Origin: an uncultured Collinsella sp.
Lineage (GTDB): Bacteria > Actinomycetota > Coriobacteriia > Coriobacteriales > Coriobacteriaceae
Assembly (NCBI GenBank): GCA_900549345.1
Contig: UROC01000021.1
Location: 1 to 26,234 of the forward strand
Direction: 5' to 3'
DNA length: 26,234 nt
The translations under genes were made by a program, and so were the position numbers. Under the pieces are notes generated by a model. It saw only the letters and a list, made by a program, of their open reading frames with translations, had not been told where the DNA came from and did no database searches. Shown here one piece after another: positions 8,170 through 15,068 of this stretch (the first letter of the stretch is position 1; each line of letters begins with the position of its first letter).

Positions 8170-8200
8170 TTGACACCCTAGGGGTGGGCGATGCTACAAT
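8170..8200 (+). promoter_or_regulatory. candidate promoter of the LacI-family gene, with internal palindrome
   Basis: TTGACA (8170-8175) and TACAAT (8195-8200) match sigma-70 consensus well, with a slightly long 19-bp spacer. The ATG follows 35 bases after the -10. The spacer contains CACCCTAGGGGTG (8174-8186), a near-palindrome placed where a self-binding regulator could block RNA polymerase. Confidence 0.6.
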
Positions 8201-8235
8201 CTGCCTTGTACTTGAAACGCATCAAAGGGGCCGGT

Positions 8236-9348
8236 ATGGCAAAGGTAAAAATCAGCGACGTCGCGCGCGAGGCGGGGGTCTCGCTGGGCACGGTATCCAA
8301 CGCGCTCAACCATCCCGAAAAGCTGCGCCCCGAGACCCTCAAACTCATCAACGAGACCATCAATCGCTTGGGCTACCTGCCCAATCAAAGCGCCCGTCAG
8401 CTTGCAGGCGGCACCACCAAGTCCTTTGGCTTGGTCCTCCCCCGCCTTGACCACGGCTTCTCGCTCCAAATTGCCAGCGGCGCCCATAACGAGGCCCGCA
8501 AGCATGGTTACGACCTGCTCATCGCCAACGCCGATAACGACAACATTCTCGAGGACCATTACCTGCGCTATTTTATGGGCACGCAGATGTCCGGCGTCAT
8601 GGTGCAGCCCATGGCATCTCCCGATTGGCACCCCGCTATGACCAAGATGCCCGTGCCGATCGTCCATCTGGACATCCATTGCTCCGAGCCCGGTTACTAC
8701 GTGGCCGCCGACAACGAGGCGCAGGGGCGCATTATCGCCGAGCTCGCCATCGCCCGCGGCGCACGTCATATCACCGTTGTGGGCAGAGCGGCATTCATGC
8801 AGCTCACCCTGCGCGTACTTGGCATTCACAAGGCCCTTGCCCTGTATCCCGATATCAAAATTGAGGTCATCGACGCCGGAGAGTGGAATACCGCAGCCGA
8901 CGGCTACAGTATCGGTGCCCAGATTGCCGAGCGCCCTGCTGACGAGCGCCCCGATTTTGTCATCGGTCTGACCGACGTATTGGCCTCGGGCGTTATCTCG
9001 GCGCTGACCGACAAAGACATCTCCGTCCCCGAGCAGGTCCGCGTGGCCGGCTGTGACGGCAACCCCCTTGCATGGAGCGGGTCGGTTCCCCTTACCACCG
9101 TGGCACCGCCGGGCTACGAAATTGGCCGCAAGGGTGTGCAGCTGCTCATGGAGCAGATCGAGGACAAGCCCGCCGCCAAGACCAAACGAGTCCGCATCGG
9201 CTCCGCCGCGCGTACCGTCACCACGGTCACGCCCACCGAGGACATTAACCGTCAAGAGCTCGTACGCCCGTTTCTACTGGAGCGCGCCAGCACCCAGGCA
9301 AGCAGTCACACCGAAGCCACCGCCATCAACCTAGGCGCCTACCTTTAG
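8236..9348 (+). CDS. LacI-family transcriptional regulator (370 aa)
   Basis: The N-terminal LacI helix-turn-helix (about 1-55) is clear: KISDVAREAGVSLGTVSNAL, then the hinge region ending GYLPNQSARQLAGG. A periplasmic-binding-protein-like effector domain (about 60-345) follows, with the usual SFGLVLP opening and the late VAGCDGNPLAW segment. AAGGGG lies five bases before the ATG at 8236. The ligand is probably a sugar or sugar phosphate, as for most of the family. The stop overlaps the stop of the convergent HAD gene by 4 nt. A decayed copy of residues about 176 to the end, with the same overlap, lies at 15069-15304. The C-terminal tail after about residue 345 (ERASTQASSHTEATAINLGAYL region) is retained in that remnant. 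Confidence 0.93.
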   Translation: MAKVKISDVAREAGVSLGTVSNALNHPEKLRPETLKLINETINRLGYLPNQSARQLAGGTTKSFGLVLPRLDHGFSLQIASGAHNEARKHGYDLLIANADNDNILEDHYLRYFMGTQMSGVMVQPMASPDWHPAMTKMPVPIVHLDIHCSEPGYYVAADNEAQGRIIAELAIARGARHITVVGRAAFMQLTLRVLGIHKALALYPDIKIEVIDAGEWNTAADGYSIGAQIAERPADERPDFVIGLTDVLASGVISALTDKDISVPEQVRVAGCDGNPLAWSGSVPLTTVAPPGYEIGRKGVQLLMEQIEDKPAAKTKRVRIGSAARTVTTVTPTEDINRQELVRPFLLERASTQASSHTEATAINLGAYL

Positions 9349-9995
9349 CGCACGGCCTTGACCGCTGCCGGCAGATCAAACAGCGTATCGAGCACAGCCT
9401 CGCAGCCATCCACCACGTCCTGCGGCAGCGGCACGATATCGGGAACGGCAAAGACGCGGCAGCCGGCCGTGATGCCCGAGACGCAGCCGTTGCGGGAATC
9501 CTCGACCACGGCGCACTCCTCGGGGGCAAAGCCCGCGCGCTCGCAGGCGAGCAGGTACATCTCGGGGTCGGGCTTGCCATGCACGACGCCCTCGCCGCAG
9601 GTCACCGTCTCAAACTTGTCAAAGAGACCGACCATCTTAAGGTTGCGCTCGGCGGTAACATGGCGCGACGACGTCGCAAGGCCCACGTGATAGCCCGCAG
9701 CCAGCAGCTCGTCGAGGCACTCGGCGGCACCGTCCTTAAGCTCCAGATCGGTCTTGACTATCTCGTCGCGAATCTCCCTATGGCGACGATAGATTGCCTC
9801 AGCGGTTTCGCGACCGCCGTAATGCCCATCAAGGATGTCCATGACATCAGGCAGCGTGCGGCCGATAAACTGATGGATCAGCGCATCATCAATTGCGAAT
9901 CCCAGCTCGGCCGCACCCGCCTTCCACGCCTTGATACCCAAACGCTCGGTGTCGACCAGCGTTCCGTCCATGTCAAAAATAACGGCCTTGATCAT
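9345..9995 (-). CDS. HAD-superfamily hydrolase, beta-phosphoglucomutase-like (216 aa), copy 1
   Basis: This is a class I HAD phosphatase/phosphomutase. Motif I is FDMDGT (Asp nucleophile and acid/base, residues 8-13), motif II is ATSSR, and the motif III/IV region is GKPDPEMYLLACE followed by VVEDSRNG. A helical cap (about residues 16-82) sits between motif I and the core, as in beta-phosphoglucomutase and related sugar-phosphate enzymes. The ATG at 9995 follows GGGGGA at five bases; longer in-frame starts are less likely. Its stop overlaps the LacI stop by 4 nt tail to tail. A paralogue at 15301-15951 is roughly 80 percent identical by hand count, with differences concentrated in the cap. 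Confidence 0.93.
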   Translation of the reverse strand: MIKAVIFDMDGTLVDTERLGIKAWKAGAAELGFAIDDALIHQFIGRTLPDVMDILDGHYGGRETAEAIYRRHREIRDEIVKTDLELKDGAAECLDELLAAGYHVGLATSSRHVTAERNLKMVGLFDKFETVTCGEGVVHGKPDPEMYLLACERAGFAPEECAVVEDSRNGCVSGITAGCRVFAVPDIVPLPQDVVDGCEAVLDTLFDLPAAVKAVR

Positions 9996-10049
9996 ATCAG
10001 TCCCCCATCTCTTCGCGCTGCTGTACTCCCGCAACTTTACCGCACCTGT

Positions 10050-10112
10050 AAACTTGTATATAACGTATATAGCATATTGCACTTTCGTTACATAGATAGA
10101 AGTCTTATGACA
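10050..10112 (-). promoter_or_regulatory. upstream region of HAD copy 1, conserved in both copies
   Basis: A stretch containing TATATA-ACG-TATATA (10057-10071) and CGTTACATAGA is almost identical upstream of the second HAD gene (16000-16062). Within each duplicated block this is the best-kept non-coding part, consistent with a promoter/operator reading leftward. Exact -35/-10 assignments are uncertain because TATATA occurs on both strands. Confidence 0.45.
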
Positions 10113-10116
10113 AGCG

Positions 10117-10146
10117 ACTCGGTAGGATTATAGTTTTCGACCGAGT
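10117..10146 (+). other. hairpin in the larE leader
   Basis: ACTCGGT (10117-10123) pairs with ACCGAGT (10140-10146) around 16 bases, 22 bases before the larE ATG. No T-run follows. It may be a leader structure or a chance inverted repeat. Confidence 0.3.
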
Positions 10147-10168
10147 ACTCAACGGCAAGGATCGACTT

Positions 10169-11047
10169 ATGCTTTCAGACACCACCGCACCCGCAGAGGG
10201 GCTTCAGGACAAACTCACAGCGCTCGAGCAGCTGCTTTTGGCATACGGACGCGTCGCCATCGGCTTTTCCGGTGGCGTCGACAGCAGCTTTTTGGCCGCG
10301 GTCTGCGCCCGCATCATGCCCGCCAGCACGCTTCTCGTTCACCTCACCACGCCGCTCATCGGCACGCCCGAGCAGGCTTCGTTTGAGCGGGCGGTTGACG
10401 GGCAGGCCGATAAGGGGCCGCATTTCAAGCTCCCCGTGCTCAACCTCTCGGTCGATCAGCTGCAGCTCCCCCAGGTAGCCTGCAACGACGCCGACCGCTG
10501 CTACCACTGCAAGCGCGCCGGCTTTACCGCCATCGTCAACCACGCCAGGTCGCTGGGTTTTCCCACCGTCATCGACGGCAGCAACGCAAGCGACCGCGGC
10601 GACTACCGCCCCGGCATGCGCGCCGCCCAGGAGCTCGGCGTGCGCTCGCCGCTTATGGAGGTCGGCTTTACCAAGGACGAGGAGCGCGAGTTGCTGCGCG
10701 CCTGGGGATACCCCGTCTGGAACCTGCCGGCAGGAGCCTGCCTGGCCACGCGTGTCCCCACGGGCGAGGAGCTCACGCGCGAGAAGGTCGATGTAATCCG
10801 CACCTGTGAGGACTATCTGCACGACCTTGGCCTGAACCAGGTCCGCGCACGCCTCGTCGGCGGCTGCATGCATATCGAGGCCGCGCCGGCAGACGTCGCC
10901 AAGATCGCCGCCCTCGGCAGCACCGCGGTCAACGACGAGGGCAAGGCCCCGCTTCCCGCCGCCATCGAATCTGCCCTGCGCAACCTAGGCTGCGGCCATA
11001 TCTCCCCCGAGGTCGCCCCCTATATCCACGGCAACATGAATCTTTAA
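10169..11047 (+). CDS. larE: ATP-dependent sacrificial sulfur transferase LarE (292 aa)
   Basis: LarE activates the nickel-pincer nucleotide precursor with ATP and gives up sulfur to it during synthesis of the lactate-racemase cofactor. The PP-loop SGGVDSS is at residues 34-40. RCYHCK (110-115) and PAGACLATR (188-195) are the family's conserved Cys regions. By alignment in memory with Lactobacillus LarE, Cys191 here corresponds to the sacrificial Cys176. The presence of RCYHCK means a metal-cluster or multi-Cys mode is not excluded. AAGGATCG precedes the ATG. No larA, larB or larC is in the window, so the sulfur acceptor is not proven; some LarE relatives occur away from lar operons. A structured element starts two bases after the stop. 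Confidence 0.88.
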   Translation: MLSDTTAPAEGLQDKLTALEQLLLAYGRVAIGFSGGVDSSFLAAVCARIMPASTLLVHLTTPLIGTPEQASFERAVDGQADKGPHFKLPVLNLSVDQLQLPQVACNDADRCYHCKRAGFTAIVNHARSLGFPTVIDGSNASDRGDYRPGMRAAQELGVRSPLMEVGFTKDEERELLRAWGYPVWNLPAGACLATRVPTGEELTREKVDVIRTCEDYLHDLGLNQVRARLVGGCMHIEAAPADVAKIAALGSTAVNDEGKAPLPAAIESALRNLGCGHISPEVAPYIHGNMNL

Positions 11048-11048
11048 G

Positions 11049-11187
11049 TTACGCCGTTTTACAAACGGCGTAACCGCTCGGCGCTACGCAGGTTCCGGAC
11101 GCGGCAATCTGACGTTCAACTGCACGGGCGCAACCAAAAGATCAGCGCACGCTTGTTTCACGTCACCTTGCCGCACCCGGAACCTGC
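11049..11187 (+). ncRNA. structured 3' element, copy B (two-copy family)
   Basis: The element begins two bases after the larE stop. An apical hairpin TTACGCCGTTT/AAACGGCGTAA (11049-11073) is followed by an outer 11-bp stem GCAGGTTCCGG (11088-11098) with CCGGAACCTGC (11177-11187). Inside are GCGGCAA/TTGCCGC (11101-11107, 11168-11174) and TGACGT/ACGTCA (11110-11115, 11160-11165), plus an inner GCGC..GCGC arm around CCAAAAGATC. Compared with copy A, the loops and the TGACGT stem are conserved. The outer stem, the apical stem base and the second stem are changed on both sides so that pairing is kept. TCGCTCGC follows the outer stem in both copies. Confidence 0.6.
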
Positions 11188-11230
11188 TCGCTCGCGTATG
11201 CTCAACCTGAACCACATTAATAGTTGCCGA

Positions 11231-11280
11231 CCTTCCGAAAGGGGACAGGTTTATTTTGGCAGGTTTTATCTGGGGAAACG
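11231..11280 (+). repeat. REP-like palindrome, GGGACAG family (copy 3, imperfect left arm)
   Basis: The core AGGGGACAGG and the right half TTTATTTTGGCAGG with the extension TTTTATCTGGGGAAACG match the other copies. The left arm is worn (CCTTCC instead of CCTGCC), so the hairpin is weaker. It lies between the structured element after larE and the terminator hairpin of the Nif3-like gene. Confidence 0.7.
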
Positions 11281-11283
11281 CAG

Positions 11284-11320
11284 ACAGGGCCGCGATACCT
11301 ATATGGCGTCGCGGCCCTGT
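11284..11320 (-). terminator. hairpin at the 3' end of the Nif3-like gene
   Basis: ACAGGGCCGCGA (11284-11295) pairs perfectly with TCGCGGCCCTGT (11309-11320). It starts five bases after the end of the leftward gene and lies between two convergent transcripts. Only a short T-tract follows on either strand, so efficiency is uncertain. Confidence 0.6.
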
Positions 11321-11325
11321 TCTAT

Positions 11326-12180
11326 TTATGCCAGCACGTACTGATACGTATCTCCCATGGGGACAAAGGTAACCGGCAGACCTGCGCCAGCGTCCCCGAG
11401 CGCGGCGGGCAGCCATTTCGCCATATACTCCATGCCCGGCTCCTCGCCATTAAAGTGACCCATATGGATGGCGCATTTTCCCTGACCGAGCATTGCGGCG
11501 TCGCGGATGTACTCGCTCACCGTAAAGTCGATAAACTCCATGGTCAAAATGCAATCGATGCCTTCGGAGTCGATATGGGCAATCTCGTCGTTATCTCGCC
11601 CCATGACGTGCATTGGAATCTCGACATTGCGGACGAGCGCGTCACCGTCGCCGATCAAGCGCGTCCCGTTTAATCCAAGCTTGTGTACGAGCGCCTGCGC
11701 AAGATCGCGGGCCGGCGTTGGCTCAATGCGGTACCTCATGAATGTCTCGTCTACCGCGGAGCCAAGCCAGTCCATCTTGACCGCGAATCCGTAAAAGATG
11801 CCGTCGACCATCGAACCGTCCGAGGCGAGCGGCACACCCGAGTGGATATAGTCATGGCAACGCCAGACCGCGCCACCCCATTCGTCAAGCAAAGCGCACT
11901 TTGCCTCAAAGGTCTTGTTCCCCGCAACCACTTCACGGCGGTCTCCGTGGTTCCAGAACAGTGCCTCATGAGGAACAATCAGGTTAGCGCCAAGCTCCTT
12001 GGCACGACGAATCACCTCCGCCGTAGCCCAAATGCATGTAACTATTCCGGTACATTGCTGATCGATGTCGCCGTAAAGCACCTGATCGCGCGTCGTCGCA
12101 AGCTCGATGGGCTTCCCGGTAAAAGCATCAATGCCGTCACAATAATCCCGAATAGCTTGAATAGCCTCGCTGATAAGCAT
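11326..12180 (-). CDS. Nif3/DUF34-like metal-binding protein (284 aa)
   Basis: This resembles the Nif3-like family of widely conserved hexameric proteins with a dinuclear metal centre; their biochemical role is still unsettled (GTP cyclohydrolase I-like and metal-insertion roles have been proposed). Family features are TGIVTCIWAT near residue 43, the metal-ligand segment LIVPHEALFWNHGD (about 67-80) and the C-terminal ligand segment IHMGHFNGEEPGMEY (about 244-258). The start chosen is the ATG at 12180, 12 bases after AAGGGG; ATG at 12204 is an alternative. It is the last gene of the licT-like > EIIBC group, 115 bases after EIIBC, with a strong hairpin between. A link to sugar uptake is suggested only by position. 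Confidence 0.75.
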   Translation of the reverse strand: MLISEAIQAIRDYCDGIDAFTGKPIELATTRDQVLYGDIDQQCTGIVTCIWATAEVIRRAKELGANLIVPHEALFWNHGDRREVVAGNKTFEAKCALLDEWGGAVWRCHDYIHSGVPLASDGSMVDGIFYGFAVKMDWLGSAVDETFMRYRIEPTPARDLAQALVHKLGLNGTRLIGDGDALVRNVEIPMHVMGRDNDEIAHIDSEGIDCILTMEFIDFTVSEYIRDAAMLGQGKCAIHMGHFNGEEPGMEYMAKWLPAALGDAGAGLPVTFVPMGDTYQYVLA

Positions 12181-12209
12181 ATGTAGCAACAACCCCTTCG
12201 ACATAATAT

Positions 12210-12238
12210 GCAGGGCGGCAGCAAACATACCGCCCTGC
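12210..12238 (-). other. hairpin between EIIBC and the Nif3-like gene
   Basis: GCAGGGCGG (minus strand, from 12238) pairs with CCGCCCTGC (to 12210) around 11 bases. It has no T-run and is 30 bases before the downstream start codon. It may be a processing or stability element setting different levels of the two genes, or a weak terminator. Confidence 0.45.
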
Positions 12239-12295
12239 GGAATCATCTATAGACGGCACTTTTTTGAGCTGAACCACCTATATGCGACCGCTTTT

Positions 12296-13726
12296 CTAGC
12301 GCTCGGAAATCGGACCGTTCTCGAGCTCATCCTCGCTAAAGCCAAAGAACCAAGCCACAGCAAAGCTTACGACAAAGCCAGCCGCCGAAGCGATGACGGC
12401 ACTGATCAGGTTCTCGTTGCCGCCGCCAACAAACGTCATAATATTGAGCACGTTGGAGGCAGCACCGGCGAGGTAAGCATTGACATGCAAGGCGAGCGCC
12501 ACGGCACCGGCGACAAACGAACCCGCCATGCAGGCAACGAACAGTTTGCGATAGCGGAACATCATGCCATAGATGAACGGCTCGCCGACGCCTCCGATGA
12601 GCTGGGCGACAACATACCCGGCACATTGGCTCTTTTCCTCCTTGTTACGGAGTTTGAGCCATGTCGCAATCTCCGCTCCATAGGCAGCCCACAGCGCAAC
12701 CGTAGGGGCGACCAGAATAAAGCTGTCAGAGCCCGTCAACATAAAGTTTGCAATGGCAATCATGATGACCGCAACATGCATGCCCGTAATGACCATGGGC
12801 AACCAAATTGCTGCAAGCAAGCCGCCACCAATAATCGCCACGATACCTCCCTCGGCACCGAGGAACTCAAAGACAACCGCCAAACCGTTACCGCACCAAG
12901 AACCAAGAGGAGCAAGCAGGCAAAGCGCAAAGGGGACAGTCAGGGCAAGCGTGCAAAGCGGCGTAAAGACCGTGGTGAGCGAATCGGGCATGTGCTTGCG
13001 CAAGAACTTCTCGAACACGGACATCAACGCAACCGTGAGCAGAATGGGAATAACCGTCTGCGCATAGTTTGCAGGCACGCAAGGGATGCCATAAACGCTA
13101 AAGGCTTTTCCCTCGGCTGCCATTTGCATAAACGTCGGTTCGATAAGCACACCGCCCATAAAAGCGCCGTACATGGGCGTGGCGCCAATGTTCTTGGCAG
13201 CCGTAAAGCCCAAGAAGATCGGAATGAAATAGAACGTCACGTTGTAGAGCATATTGAGCAGGACATAAAGATCGCTCGTATCCGCAATGAGATTGAGCAT
13301 CGTTGGCCCGAGTACGACGGCAACGGTTTTGAACATGCCCGACGCGAGCAGCAATGGAATCATCGGAACCATGGAGCCCGAGAGGTAGTTAAGAATCGCA
13401 TTGCCAACGGCTGCCGGGGTAAGCGGTGTTTTGACTCCACTTGCGTCGAGGTTCTCGTCGATGCTTTCCTGCTTGGCCAAGCCGCTCATCTTGATGAGCT
13501 CGTCATATACCTTAGGCACGTTTTGCCCAATAATCACCTGGAACTGCCCGCCAGATATTTGAGCGCCGATGACGCCGTTAATTTTTTTAACAGCGTTAAT
13601 GTCGGGCAACTCCATATCCTTAAGGTTAAAACGCAGACGCGTCATGCAGTGGGCTGCAAAGGTGATGTTGTCTTTGCCACCCAGCGCCTCGAGCACATCG
13701 GCTGCGATCTTCTTATTGTCAGCCAT
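12296..13726 (-). CDS. PTS beta-glucoside-type EIIBC component (476 aa)
   Basis: This is a membrane sugar permease-phosphotransferase of the glucose/glucoside PTS class. The EIIB domain is N-terminal (about 1-80), with the phosphorylated Cys27 in HCMTRLRF. The EIIC domain (about 105-465) has about ten membrane segments and the conserved GGVGEPFIYG, with Glu for sugar binding. No EIIA domain is fused, unlike BglF (about 625 aa), so phosphate must come from a separate EIIA. The ATG at 13726 follows GGGAAG. The gene is directly downstream of a LicT-like antiterminator on the same strand with a 303-bp leader between. Substrate is probably a beta-glucoside, by family and partner. No phospho-beta-glucosidase is adjacent. 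Confidence 0.92.
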   Translation of the reverse strand: MADNKKIAADVLEALGGKDNITFAAHCMTRLRFNLKDMELPDINAVKKINGVIGAQISGGQFQVIIGQNVPKVYDELIKMSGLAKQESIDENLDASGVKTPLTPAAVGNAILNYLSGSMVPMIPLLLASGMFKTVAVVLGPTMLNLIADTSDLYVLLNMLYNVTFYFIPIFLGFTAAKNIGATPMYGAFMGGVLIEPTFMQMAAEGKAFSVYGIPCVPANYAQTVIPILLTVALMSVFEKFLRKHMPDSLTTVFTPLCTLALTVPFALCLLAPLGSWCGNGLAVVFEFLGAEGGIVAIIGGGLLAAIWLPMVITGMHVAVIMIAIANFMLTGSDSFILVAPTVALWAAYGAEIATWLKLRNKEEKSQCAGYVVAQLIGGVGEPFIYGMMFRYRKLFVACMAGSFVAGAVALALHVNAYLAGAASNVLNIMTFVGGGNENLISAVIASAAGFVVSFAVAWFFGFSEDELENGPISER

Positions 13727-14029
13727 ATCATCTTCCCTTTCGAACGATCCGGTTCCTCCCTCGCTGCGCGCGCGAGGAGACAAAGCGGACGGTGGCCCGT
13801 CGCCCGCACGGAAGTATTCGATTGTTGAGGGAAACGGCGTAAAGACAAAAGCTCCAAAACGAGACATCGACAGGTCGCTCTGTCTTTACGTCACGCTTCG
13901 GAAGCTCAGCTCTCGAATAACACCTTATGTCGCGGCAAGAATATCAGCTTCACCATGCGAACGTCGGCCTTATGATGCCCAAAAGACTGTGAACGGCAGG
14001 TTTTCTTCCCTGAACGGTATAGAAAGCGC
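13727..14029 (-). other. 303-nt leader between the antiterminator gene and EIIBC
   Basis: No gene is seen here. On the minus strand GTAAAGACA (13889-13881) can pair with TGTCTTTAC (13847-13839). The nearer pairing GACAG/CTGTC, within 13886-13871, would exclude it, giving two competing folds as in antitermination leaders. A second hairpin, CTCCTCG/CGAGGGAG near 13755-13780, lies before the ribosome-binding site of EIIBC. I could not find a convincing 29-nt RAT (LicT-binding) consensus or a T-run terminator, so the antitermination interpretation is unproven. Confidence 0.4.
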
Positions 14030-14887
14030 CTATTTGTCGGATGACACCTCGCCCGTTACGTTGCCGGCATAGACCCGATTGACATGGAGCATGAGATACA
14101 CCTTCTCCTCGGGCACGACGGAGGCATGATACGTTTCCTCGATAAGTTCTGCCATTTTGTCAACACAAGCCGCTATAGCCGGATGCTCCTCACAGAGAGG
14201 ACGATAGAGCGCCGCATTATCAGTATTAAGCGGTTCCCCGGTGCGGACGCGCTCCAGCAAGTAGCGCACATGGGTGTCATAGCGCGCATAGTCAAAAGCA
14301 TCGCGGTCAACGACAATGGCAAGATCTTTCTCGATAATCGCTACGAGCTTTTCGATCAGACGTTCCTCGCGGCGGACGTCGTTTGATTTCGCCTTACTAG
14401 AACTTGCCATAACGCTGTTAACGATGCAGAGTGCGATGCCCGCCCTCTCCCCGCGTGGCATAGATATGCCGAATTCGCGCTCTATGCCAGCATGGGCAAG
14501 CGTCGCGATCTTAAATTCAATGGGATATTGCTGCTGAACGTCACAAGAAAGCGGCATCTGAACATACATGTGCTCACGGCAGCGCTTGATGGCAAAACTA
14601 ATGTGGTCGGCAAGCGTAAAAGGAAGGTTCGCCGACAGTTCACGCGAAATGTTGGTGCGCGCGACATCGGCAATCTGCGCACTAAACTCCATTACCTTGG
14701 GATCGATCTCGTTAAGAAGTGGCAGATAGCGCGCATCAACGTTGTAAAACGTGCGCTCAATCTGCGCAAGCGAAACCTCACCGGGGCCGTCAGGAAAACC
14801 AATGCCTTTCCCCAGCGCCACAAGCTCGGTTCCCTTATCGTTGACAAGCAAGGCGGCATTGTGATTAATGCGCTTAACGACCCTCAT
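14030..14887 (-). CDS. BglG/LicT-family transcriptional antiterminator (285 aa)
   Basis: The N-terminal RNA-binding CAT domain (about 1-55) has the family pattern VVKRINHNAALLVND.. ELVALGKGIGF. Two PTS-regulation domains follow. The regulatory histidines can be placed: His95 (LADHISF) in PRD1, His206 (YDTHVRYL) and His268 (YLMLHVNR) in PRD2. The second PRD1 site, normally ALHxVN, reads IALCIVN with Cys154. In LicT, PRD1 histidines are targets of the PTS permease and PRD2 histidines are targets of HPr, so this protein may have altered permease control. GGAGGC precedes the ATG at 14887. It heads a leftward group with the EIIBC gene, its likely regulatory target. Confidence 0.9.
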   Translation of the reverse strand: MRVVKRINHNAALLVNDKGTELVALGKGIGFPDGPGEVSLAQIERTFYNVDARYLPLLNEIDPKVMEFSAQIADVARTNISRELSANLPFTLADHISFAIKRCREHMYVQMPLSCDVQQQYPIEFKIATLAHAGIEREFGISMPRGERAGIALCIVNSVMASSSKAKSNDVRREERLIEKLVAIIEKDLAIVVDRDAFDYARYDTHVRYLLERVRTGEPLNTDNAALYRPLCEEHPAIAACVDKMAELIEETYHASVVPEEKVYLMLHVNRVYAGNVTGEVSSDK

Positions 14888-14904
14888 GATGCCTCCGAAA
14901 ATAG

Positions 14905-14931
14905 GCGCAGCCGAAGGGCAAGCGCAATGAA
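14905..14931 (-). other. hairpin in the antiterminator gene's own leader
   Basis: GCGC and GCC segments can pair across a GAAG loop with GGC and GCGC (plus strand GCGCAGCCGAAGGGCAAGCGC). On the minus strand it is followed by CTATTTTC, then the ribosome-binding site. It is a weak terminator-like shape that could be part of autoregulation. Confidence 0.3.
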
Positions 14932-14955
14932 TTCTAGTTAAGATGGTTCGCCTCG

Positions 14956-14984
14956 ATTATTCCACGCAACGTCACGCGAAACAA
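14956..14984 (-). promoter_or_regulatory. candidate promoter of the antiterminator/PTS group
   Basis: On the minus strand TTGTTT (14984-14979) and AATAAT (14961-14956) are separated by 17 bases. The -10 box lies 69 bases before the start codon of the antiterminator gene. It is a near-consensus sigma-70-type site; the transcript would carry a leader of about 60 nt with the small hairpin at 14905-14931. Confidence 0.5.
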
Positions 14985-15005
14985 GCAAACCCGAGCCCCC
15001 CGCAA

Positions 15006-15060
15006 CCTACTAAAAAAAGGGGCAGATTTATTTTGGCAGATTTTTATCGGGGAAAACGCG
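15006..15060 (+). repeat. REP-like palindrome, GGGACAG family (copy 4, diverged)
   Basis: The sequence keeps the order of the family (CCTac.. AAAAAGGGGCAGA, TTTATTTTGGCAGA, TTTTTATCGGGGAAAACGC) but both arms and the core carry substitutions. It ends eight or nine bases before the left border of the duplicated LacI/HAD block and is in the same orientation as the copy at its right border. Confidence 0.65.
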
Positions 15061-15068
15061 AAGAGGGA

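Noticed and set aside
12905..12945. GGGGACAG core inside the EIIBC gene
   Set aside because: It is not flanked by inverted arms and lies in conserved coding sequence, so it is a chance match.
13980..14029. RAT antitermination site (CAGG..CCTG hairpin near the end of the antiterminator gene)
   Set aside because: The hairpin lacks the internal loops and GGxTTGTTAC / GCAAAACC ends of RAT sites and is not followed by a terminator.
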